Assembly: GCA_034509925.1 (NCBI GenBank)
Contig: CM067536.1
Coordinates: forward strand, 522,001 to 586,000
Length of the DNA: 64,000 nt
From: Hirudinaria manillensis
Lineage: Eukaryota > Annelida > Clitellata > Hirudinida > Hirudinidae
Direction: 5' to 3'
Shown here: positions 30,101 to 39,500 of the stretch, piece by piece
Numbering within the stretch: the stretch's first letter is position 1
Layout of the letters: the number at the start of each line of letters is the position of its first letter
The notes under the pieces: generated by a model
The model's input: only the letters and a program-made list of their open reading frames with translations
Database searches by the model: none
What the model was told of the DNA's origin: nothing
Translations under genes and position numbers: made by a program

Positions 30101-32612
30101 TAAAAAAAAAGATTAACTTCATGTTCATCAAGAGTCAAAACCAAGGCAATGCGATTGAAAATCCAGATATTCCAGGAGTGCATCTCCCAGTTCGAGATGA
30201 CTCTGAATTTCTAGTCTTTGAGGACCTTTTAAAGGATCCTGCTATAAAATCTCAATTGGTTAGTGTAAAGGTAATATCTTAATATTTGTTTAATAATTTT
30301 TCATTTTTATTCAGATTTCTGCTTTATGTGTCAATGGAAGTTATGACCTAGATACAACAATGAAAAGGTTATTGAAGCAGCTTAACTGAGGATATGGCTC
30401 GATCATTTAACCTCACAGGGCAGTATGGCAAAAAAGCCTTTGGACGATCTGAGATGATGAAAGTTGTGTTTGGTTAGTCAGATGGCCTTAATGTCATATA
30501 TTTTAACTTTTAACCATGTGCTACTTATCTTAATCAGGTGTAGTGAAGAAGAATCCAAGCACATCAACCTCCACCATCCAAGATTTGGAAAATGGGCCAC
30601 GCAAATAGTTTGGGAACGCCAAAGATAGAGGGGATGGAAGTCGAAAGAGGAAATTAAATGTCGATGAATTAACCATTTTTTTAAATAAATATTTTATACG
30701 TATAGTTCGTCAGTTAATAGTTATGGCGGGTTGGATACGGTCGATCCGCGATTAATGGTCCGGGATTTGGCTGGGTAGCCCATGTATAATGGCTGGGATT
30801 AGGCTGGGTAGCCCGGATTTAATGGCTGGGCAACCCGAGACTGAAGACCGGGATTTGGCAGGGCAACCCGAGCTTAATAGCCGGGCAGCCCGCACGGGTC
30901 CCTTGCGCCCCCCGCGGTCAAAGCCTACGCGGGACCCGCGCATATGCCCGCCCGGGCACCGCGTGGGCCCCCCTGGGGTGTGTTTGCTGGGGAGAATGTA
31001 TTTATACACATGCAAACCACAATGGTAAAAAAAAGTGGCTTTATAGAAATACATTTAAAATCAATTTTATGGAAATCTTACTTACATTGAGTTCTGACTT
31101 CGTGCAACTGACATGGTTCAAACAAAGAATTTTCCAAAGCGCATTGAAATGTTGAGTTTTGTAGATCGTAAGCTATAGGCATATTGATTTGAATTGAAAT
31201 CTTTCGTGTTTCATCTTTCACTTCATAGCTTATTAGTGATGAATTTAATTTCTTTTTCAATGAATTAAATTTATATTTTTCAATCCATCCGAGATGAAGA
31301 AGGTTATAATTGATGCCGCCAAAGTAATTGAAAGAACATTTCAGATTTAAAACATCTGCTTCTATTCCATAGCAATCATTTTCTCCAATCAATGTAAGGT
31401 CTTTATTCATATTTTCATTGCATTCCAATTCTATTTAAAAAAATCCCATTACACTAATAACATATTTTTACATTTACATCTGTTACCTCCAACAACAACT
31501 TCTATTTCAATAAAATGTGTCATAGATTTTAAACCATACTTTTCTTCAAACTCAAGCGATTCTCCAATCATGCAAATGTATCTTCCCGCACTTTCCTTGT
31601 TTGCTTCAAGTATTTTCAGACTACAAGAAAGTTCGTGAGGTTCGCACAGAGCTTCGTAATTCTTGTTTAATGTTTCTTTTCCAGGCATGTTAAATATAAC
31701 AAAAGTTGCAACATTTGAAAGTGTTTTGTAACTCCACTTTGCTCGCGTCAAATTTTTTATTTTGTGTTCACATGGAAGAATGACTGTATCACCTTTCTTG
31801 ATTATCAATTCTTTATATTTTGGCACTGGTATTAATTTAATACTTAAGATGTAATTTAAAAATTATTTTATTATGGTATAATAACGATTGGCGCCTTTTA
31901 AAATCAATTACAAATCAAAATATGTTTGAAAAGTGCGGCGACCATCGAGGAAGTCGAGGTAAAAGTAGCGAAGCCGCCCCAAATTATGTTTTCACTAAAC
32001 TTTTTATTCCAGCAGATTACAGAGATTGCTAACCTCTTACGACCAACTCAATTTCGGTGATAGGCTTTAACAGGTTTTGCTCTTGTCCGCCATAACAAAT
32101 ATATTTTCCCGAATCTTCCTTTTTTGCTTGAATCAGTTTAAGTTTGCATGTTGAAACTTGGGGAGATTGACAGGAAACCTCAAAAGCATTTTTAAAAGTT
32201 TTCTTGTATCGACTGTCATATATGACTTCACTAATTTTGCCGTCTGAAGAGTTGAATTCCCATCGAACGTTAGCAATGTTCCCAGGTGAATTTTCCATTA
32301 CATGGCATCCAACTTGAAATGTTTCATTTTCTCTGATCACAATTCTGCTTTCTTGTAACCCTGTTAAAAAAAAATTGCTAAAAATTATTAGTTATTGCAT
32401 GTATAAGGTTTTCATTTTCATTAAAATAAAAATTGGGAAGAAGAAAGAAGCCAGTATTTATATTATATTAAGAATTATAATTTTCAATTTGCTCTAATAA
32501 CTTATTCAAAAATAATCTTTTGAATATCCTGTTGTTTTCAATTAAAAACATTACCTGATATTTTACACCATGTACTGAAGAAAAATATCCAAATAACAGG
32601 TGAATGCATCAT
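25309..32612 (-). CDS. Gene B: four-Ig transmembrane receptor with helical-repeat cytoplasmic tail
   Basis: Exons, minus strand: 32555-32612 signal peptide (MMHSPVIWIFFFSTWCKIS); 32033-32360 Ig1; 31487-31825 Ig2; 31086-31430 Ig3; 27614-27895 Ig4; 27441-27507 transmembrane (GLIIGLIVVVFFNVVVIVAV); 27292-27356 basic juxtamembrane (SKRAKRRNNRNSSIKR); 27113-27155; 26892-27046; 26615-26645; 26299-26498; 25940-25970; 25724-25833; 25569-25599; 25309-25495 (TAA). Intron phases join without a stop from start to end. The ectodomain is a close relative of genes A and E, with Ig3 nearly identical. The tail is unlike either: short exons of 10-15 codons alternate with longer exons that share a helical motif. 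No known enzyme or tyrosine-based motif was recognised. A 2.9-kb DNA transposon sits in the Ig3-Ig4 intron. Gene D starts divergently beyond its 5' end. Confidence 0.8.
28740..29666 (+). CDS. Transposase-like protein (TNP2-like motifs)
   Basis: The ATG at 28740 gives MSMSFLSARTQRRKLAKR, then an acidic stretch and a conserved core: LPSDSRTLLRTDR, GGEYYYFAI, VSIDGMPLFKSSNIDLWPIL, FPVAIFCGSGKP, VICDAPARAYVDCVKAHNSC and paired CxxC (CNCCERC). The order (Asp in IDGMPLFKSS, Asp in CDAPA, Cys/His cluster) is that of a widespread transposon protein resembling plant TNP2. The frame ends at a stop at 29664-29666. The last residues (LLCHNVL) may be intron read-through, as a continuing exon could exist. 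It is open and apparently undamaged. Confidence 0.7.
   Translation: MSMSFLSARTQRRKLAKRVSEIMDSYRTVTFVNDPPCSSIHNGIGDTVEWIEESYQEFEETWSVRFQNSDEEEMIDSEETVDECNINERIAEWAISNNISHKATKSLLKILQHVIPNLPSDSRTLLRTDRNTISKSLAGGEYYYFAIQFWLEEKYVNLIGKDISTNTLYINVSIDGMPLFKSSNIDLWPILACISEDPKSDVFPVAIFCGSGKPTSINDYLSDFVEEMKGLEDKGFLYNGRNFNIFLNAVICDAPARAYVDCVKAHNSCNCCERCVQTGVLDNKVVLPELDCINRTDESFCLLCHNVL
29698..30608 (+). pseudogene. DUF4806-type second gene of the transposon, decayed
   Basis: The start MPFLIVEFENTKEVDYLPNT with WLNLEESEI and DCFWPP is typical of the short proteins that accompany this transposon type. Later pieces match the DUF4806 domain: IENPDIPGVHLPVRDD ... FEDLLKDP (about 30150-30250), ISALCVNGSYDLDTTMKRLL (about 30316-30375), then in another frame LTEDMARSFNLTGQYGKKAF and MMKVVFG, and VVKKNPSTSTSTIQDLENG. 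The shift near 30387 and an A-run stop near 30113 break it unless splicing avoids them. Confidence 0.6.
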
Positions 32613-33274
32613 TATAAAAATCTGTAAACACATTTAGTGTTCTAATTTATAATCACATCGATTTTGAATTTGTTGAAAAGTTCCAACTGCAAATCCTATG
32701 AACTAAAGTTTATCGTTTCATGTATTCATGTTTGACATCCATTAAGCTGGAAGTTTGTGAATTAATTGGCAACATTAAAAATTTAATTGCTCCTTTTTAC
32801 AATTCAAAGAAATGGTTCACTTAATTGTGGTTAAACTCTTAACTTAATTATTTTGCCATTTATTGCAAGAGTTAAGTTTAATTGTGCAACTTTTACTTTT
32901 CAATTCTTGTTGAATTCAAGATAAATGATGTAATAAGTTTCATTTACACTTATTATTCATGTGACTTTTACAGAGTCGGGTATCAGGAAGATCATTGTAG
33001 CTTTTTTTTATAGAATGGGCAGATGGCAGGCCAACACTTGAACCTCCTGATAATTTTTTTGTTTCCCATCACATGTCCAACAAAAATCATGACAACAACA
33101 ACAATGATGGTCCTTGTTCAGTATTGGAAGCAATGGATGGAAGGATGGTTGCTGGAGGTTTGTTTTGTGGAGCGGAGAGTTTATTTCTTATTGTTGTTTC
33201 CATACATTCATTTTCTTAAAATGTTTTGTCAATAAGATATTTTTTTGTACTTAAATTTCCTTTTGAATCGAAAG
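32613..33274. promoter_or_regulatory. Divergent intergenic region between gene B and relic D
   Basis: No exon was identified. It should contain the gene B promoter (minus strand). The frame at 33023-33235 has a hydrophobic start (LNLLIIFLFPITC) but no Ig homology and no downstream splice that joins relic D, so I do not call it. Confidence 0.3.
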
Positions 33275-35177
33275 ATGTCAGGAACAGCACAGAATTATCT
33301 TCAACTACGTCATCTGATGACCAGCGAAACACAACATGCTTGATTGCCAGGATTGAAAACATTGATTGTTAAGTACAAGTGGGTTGATGATGAGTCAAGA
33401 GTTGTGGTTGCAAGTGAAGTCTTACCTGGAAAAATGGTGAACTCGTCTCATAATTACACCTGTATTGCTACATGTCATCTGGGAAGGTACAAGGATTGCA
33501 CTGTAATGGTCACGGAGGTTTCATTCCAAGAGGGTTTGTTTGGTGTTTTTTTAGAATTTAAATTTAAGTTTTTAAATTTCAAAATATTGCATAATAATGT
33601 TGAAAACATTGTTTTAATTTTATTTTTAGAATTAAGTGGAGAAGCCATTTTTATGATTTGGTCAATTTTGCCTGCATTATTATTTCTAATAATTCTACTC
33701 TTTCCAGTCTCTGTTTGCATTTATAAAAAGAGGTTGGTTATTGGTTGGTTAGTTTTGGAGCCAATATAATGTAATTTTAGTTAATAATCAACAATTTAAT
33801 AATAGGATTTTGGAATAGGATAAAAGGAATATGGTTCCTGGAATAAAAAAAATATTATCACTGAATAATTCAAATAAAGATCATTCCAATAAAAAGTTTT
33901 CATTATTATTAATATTATAATTATAATTATTATTATTCATTTTTAAACATTCTCAGAATTCTGGTTTTATGTGCTTTCTTCACAGCTCCTCATAATTGGA
34001 AGTTATTTTGGAATTATTGACCTGGTGATGTCGAAGGGTGCAGTTGTTGAGCATCTTCTTAGCAACAAAGATGAAGTAATTCGATTGTTTTCATGAAAGC
34101 CATTTGAAAAAATTAATGCATTTAATTCTTTGATCACTTCAGAAAATTATTGATTTTTGTAAAATAAATGCTCCTCAACTGATCAAGTGTTTGAAAGATG
34201 GAAATTTAAAAAAGTTAAAATGGACGGTTCTGAATACATGAGAAGAAACACGAGGTCGTTTGATGTCATACTTGATTTTTCTTGGCTTCTTGATGGTAAG
34301 TTGGGTAAAATATTGTTTGTTGCACTTAAAATTATCATCCAAATTTGAAGTATTACCAATAATGGTGGTGCTCTGACAAAATGGAGTCATTTCAAATTGG
34401 CAACAGGGAAGGGACAAACCAAACTTCCTTTTGTTTTCATCATTTGATCCTCCTCAAATTACATTCCTTCTTGTTAATAAAACAACGGCCTGCAATAAAC
34501 TATTTTAATTATATTGTTATTACATTGCAATGCTGATGTAAGATGCTGATGCAATAGGTCGGAACATTTCATAATAGCATTGTGAAAGTAAGGTGTATTA
34601 TCTTTAAGGTAAGGTGTATATTATCTTTAATTGTTTTAAATCATAGGTTGTCCTTCCAAGTTTCAGGAATACCTTGAAGTTGTTCAATTAGTTCTTAGAG
34701 AAGGAGGAGCTGCATATGTGCATTGTGAGTCATTGTTTGGTCCATTATTATGTGATTATTATTAATAAATACATAAAGTTTTTATTGTGAAAAAATTGCT
34801 GGCCGATAATGCTAAGTAGTTTAATATAATTTTAACAAATAATATTTGTTTCTAATGACTAACTATTTGCAATTACTACATTATCACTATATTTATAAGT
34901 ACATATATGTATGCATTTATGAATATGTCAAGCAAATAATATACTATTGCTTTGTTTTTTTAAATTATTTTTTAATCTTATAAGAGGTTCTTTTAAAAAT
35001 ATCCTTTAAATAAAACAAAGATTATCAAATTAAAAACATTATTATCATATTAAAAACATTATCATCATTTTAGACCAAAGTTCAGAAATAGGCATTGAGG
35101 AAAAGGTGGCAAATGTTTCTATTTTAAGTTATCAGCCTTTTGGGGACATTGTGTTGAATGTATTGAAAATAAATTAA
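33275..35177 (+). pseudogene. Gene D relic: Ig4, transmembrane and synthase-like exons with frameshifts
   Basis: Recognisable exons: 33275-33533, Ig4-like (YTCIATCHLGRYKDCTVMV), with a one-base shift at about 33366 where TGT TAA interrupts it; 33630-33732, transmembrane (FMIWSILPALLFLIILLFPV then KKR); 33986-34075, nucleotide-loop exon (LLIIGSYFGIIDL, the GGG lost); 34143-34295, which needs a shift near 34200 to read EYMRRNTRSFDVILDFSW; 34647-34724 (PSKFQEYLEVVQLVLREGG); 35074-35177, ending NVLKIN and a stop. Ig1-Ig3 and the N-terminal part of the synthase-like domain are missing. Order and phases match gene E, so it is a decayed paralogue. Confidence 0.72.
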
Positions 35178-36597
35178 AAGGTGATAAGCTTGTAGCAGAA
35201 GGTGCTATGTCTTTATAAATATTGTGATAAGTTTGTTAGAGTTATAATTGTTTAATAATCAATATTATATTTGGTGAGTTGTGTTTAATTTAGGCTGGTA
35301 TTAGCTAAATGCTTAGCTGAAGTCTCTTTGTAATTATTTTATTAAACAATTTATTAAAAAAATAGTCTTCAATAATTTTTGATTTTTATGTTAAATAGTT
35401 AATGTTGAACTTCATTTCATTATGATTTCAGATTTGCTTGAAATAATCATTTAAAAATTTATTTTCACTCCATTTTAATGACAAATACTTGAAATGGTGA
35501 AATGTAAAATGCTTTTGAACTGATATTGATATGTTGCTTCAATGCAAACCATCAATTATATGTTGCATTGATCTCTGCATCACTGCCTTCATTTTTTTAA
35601 GAAATATATATCTTGTCATTCTTTAGGATTTCTATAGCATTGTCATCCAAGCTTTGATAAATTTTTAGTCCTACAAATTTTCTAACTTTTATGGCAATAT
35701 TCTATAATGAAATATTTCATTACAATATAGGACTTTTTTTTTAGTTTATTCAAATGTCAAAGAAGCAAATTAAACGTATATCATATTAAACAAACAATTA
35801 AATACATAACACAATGATGCAGATGAACCTAAAAAAGCTCGTTGAAATTGAGACCCCTGCGCTTAATTCTGGTAGAGGAATGAAGCGCAATTACGGGCAG
35901 ACGATTAGAAGCGCTCGGATTTTTAAGTCATCTTAACCTGTGGCGTGATTATATTGCATATGCAGAGTATGCATTGCAATTAACTAAATTAATTAATTAG
36001 TTATAACTCACGTCGATTCTTATTCCGTCATCAGTTGAAGGAACGAAACTGAACAATAAGTTCAATTAGACTGGAATATATGATTCTGCGTAGGAGTCGA
36101 TCAGTGACGTTTAAAATAACTGTTATGGTTATTTGCAATTTATTATTTAAAAAAATCAAATTTTAAATTAAATTAATAATAAAAGTAATGAAATCAATAA
36201 ATGTATCTGATCGTTGAAGTTTGAATAGGGGCAATTAATTATTATTATTATATATATTATAAATTTAATCATTAAATGATTAACTTCTGTTATTTAATTT
36301 TCATAAAATAAGCCTGTGCACCTTAACAAATAAACTGGGAATTCCAATGACATCTCGAAAGCAGTCATGCGAATCGTGTCGAATTGTACCTGTCTGAAAA
36401 CGATCGGCATCTCCATCTCGTACTGCAGAAGCAATTTTATTAATAAAGTGCTCGGAACAGATTATTAACTGAAGACCATCATGGATGGCTTACTAGTATT
36501 GGCTAATAGTTATTCGTGAGGTTGAGACTGTGTCATGGTTTATACTTTAGATTTATTTCACAAAAAGAGAAATTGGAAAATGATTTATATTAGAAAA
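35178..36597. promoter_or_regulatory. Upstream region of gene E
   Basis: No exon was found in 1.4 kb. The stretch 35830-36110 is less AT-rich than its surroundings and includes GAACGAAACTGAAC (36041-36054), which resembles an interferon-response-type IRF site (GAAANNGAAA). Any link to gene E is inference. Confidence 0.3.
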
Positions 36598-39500
36598 ATG
36601 ATTATACTTGTTGTTTGGATCCCTCTCATAGAATGTTTGGTCTTGCCAATAGGTGAGTTCAGGTGATTGGGGACATCCATAACGTTAACATGCTGATTAA
36701 AATCGAGCTAGCATGCTGTTTTCGTTAGAGGCAAAACATGCAAAATATTGTCGTCTAAAATATTTTAAAATTGAGAAAACGAGTAATAAAAACTTAAAAA
36801 TAAAAATAAAAGGCTGTTGCTAAATATGGACTTTTGCAGCCAGTCAAAAAGAGAGAAATAGAGTAAAAACAATCAAATTTTTGCGGACATCAATTTCTAA
36901 GTTGAGCAATTATCCGAAGGGACAACATATCCGTAGTATCATTAATGGCAACGAACCGAACCAGCCTGCGTTGCCGGTGAGTGGAGACGCTATGCAAATG
37001 GGAAAAGGTATTAAGAAGTGCCTTCATATTCCTTCGTGTCATTTAAAGGCACTCAAAGGATTCCAAATGCGACTAATATCGATATAAGCGTATTACAATA
37101 TAAGAAGCACAATTTAATATTATGTAAATTTTTATAATATTTTTATATTATAAACCTTTTAATTTTTATTCCACAATTTTTTTTAATTCTCAGTAAATTT
37201 CATTAATATTTGGCTATTAATTTTCAGTAATTCAAAAGGACAGATATGCAGTAAGAGAGAATAAAGCTTTTGAAATTGATTGCATTCATAAATTAAAAAA
37301 GGTATCAAGAGTTAAATGGGAATATATCTCAACAAATGATACACATGACGCAATCTACGACAGTCAACAACCCAACAAAATTTTAAAAAGTGGATTTGAA
37401 GTCTCCTGTCAAAGACATGAGACATTGATATCAACATGCAGTCTCAAATTGGTTCAAGCAAGAAAGGAAGATTCAGGAAAATATATTTGTTATGTTGGAC
37501 AAGAAGTTGATGCTGAGTTTGACTCCAATGCATTGAAGCCTGTTACTGAGATTGAGTTGGTTGTAAGAGGTATGTAACAGTTATGTTAAAGTGTCTTTGT
37601 TGCAATCCATAATGAAAGTCATATATGATGATATAACACTATCACTTCACACTTTCAAGTAAATTTTTGTTTGCAATGACTGAATTTAATATCATCTATG
37701 TTAGTATATTTTCAAAATTTAATTATGCATTGCAGGACCCATTCATAGAACAACAGCAGTAAACAGTGGTGACTCAAAAATTCTTCCATGTGAACACAAC
37801 ATAAAAAATTTAACACGAGCAAGATGGAGCCATGTTTCAACAAAGGGTGTTATAACTTACAGCTTCTATCACTTGCCATTAAAAAACACTTTAAACAGGA
37901 ATTATAAAGCTCTGTGTAAAGCTCATGAACTTTTTTGTAACTTGAAAATACTTGAAGCAAACAAGGAAAGTGCAGGAAAATATATTTGCTTGGTTGGAGA
38001 ATCACAAGAGTTTGAAGAGAAATATGGTTTGGATCCTATGACACATTTTATTGAAATAGAACTTGTTGTTGGAAGTAAGTGGTTGTAAATATCAATTATT
38101 AAGTATTATAAATTCACTAAATAAAATTTATAAACAGAATTGGAATGCAATGAAAATATGAAGAAAGACCTGACATTGATTGGAGAAAATGATTGCTATG
38201 GAATAGAAGCAGATGTTTTAAATCTGAAATGTTCTTTCAATTACTTTGGCACCATCAATTATAACCTTCTTCATCTGAGATGGATTGAAAAATATAAAAA
38301 TAATTCATTGGAAAAGAAATTAAATTCATCACCAATAAACCATGAAGTGAAAGATGAAACAAAAAAGATTTCAATTCAAACCAACTTATCTGTTGCTTAT
38401 GAGATGCAAAACTCAATATTTCAATGCGTTTTGGATAATAATCAAGTCAAACCATGCCAGTTGCATGAGTTCAGAACTCAATGTGAGGAAAATTTAAATT
38501 TTTTATTTTATTATTAATAAACCTTTATAAACAATATTTTTATTATTGGAATATATTGAGCGACAAAACGTGTATTTTAAGTATTTATTAAGATAATTAT
38601 GTTGTATGTTTATGTTGTATCTTGAATTACTTGCTATATAATTAAGGACTACTTTGGGAATTGGGAGATACTAAGCTGTTTTATTACCAAGAATGTGCCA
38701 TTGCACTAACCTCAAAAAGATTCTGTATATTATCGAAATAAACTTAAGTAATAATAAATTCTTACAATATTATTACATTATCCACAACAGTTTATTTATT
38801 AATATTTGAAATAAAAATTATTTAGATGTTAAAAACATGACAGAAAGAACTCAACCCATACACTTTAATAACCTCCACAACATGAAATGTTTGGCCAACA
38901 AGAGTTCAAATGTCCAATGTTCATATTATTGGGTTCATCAAATTGCAGGAGCCATAGTTGAAAATCCTTATGCAATCTTGCCTGTTGAAAATATTAACTC
39001 ACCTGGTATTTACACCTGTATTGCCAAGTGTCATTTTAGAAGCAATAAAGAGTGCCTTATTAAAGCTATGGAGGTTGAAGTTATTCAAAGATCAAATATT
39101 TCAGGATTGGTCGTTGGTCAGTGTTTTATTGATTTCCATTTACCTACTTGTCATGAGTTGGTGATTTAATGTGAAGTGCATCTATTGTTACTTTGATTAG
39201 ACAACCAAGTTGGGTTAAAGAATGTTTTTTGAAAGGTTAGGCAGTGAATCCATATTAAGGTGCAGTAACCCTTTGAGCTCCTGAAAAATTTAAACTGCAT
39301 CAACATTTAATCAACACCAACAATTTAAAAAAAAAAACATTTTATATCGGCATAAAAAGTGGACATAAACTTTAATAGTCGTTTTATGAATCCAAGATTT
39401 TTACTTTTCAGGTTTAATAGTTGGATTAATTCTTGGAGTTGCCACAACCATATTTTTATATATTTTATGTAAGACATATGAGAGGTTAGTTAGCTATTCT

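Larger units (their letters stand above)
28075..30991 (+). mobile_element. DNA transposon with CCCAGCAAACACA terminal inverted repeats
   Basis: The left end CCCAGCAAACACATCCCGGA and right end (reverse complement CCCAGCAAACACACCCCAGG) form imperfect inverted repeats of about 33 bp; flanks share at most GA. The subterminal regions are GC-rich, unlike the surroundings. On the left a block of about 180 bp (28141-28330) is repeated at 28378-28560. On the right a short unit around GGCTGGGCAACCCG is repeated (30730-30880). Inside are a transposase-like ORF and a DUF4806-type second gene. It lies antisense in the Ig3-Ig4 intron of gene B. I cannot assign the superfamily. Confidence 0.82.

Noticed and set aside
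33023..33235. Possible signal-peptide exon for relic D
   Set aside because: It starts with a hydrophobic run, but no donor joins it to 33275 and Ig1-Ig3 are missing.
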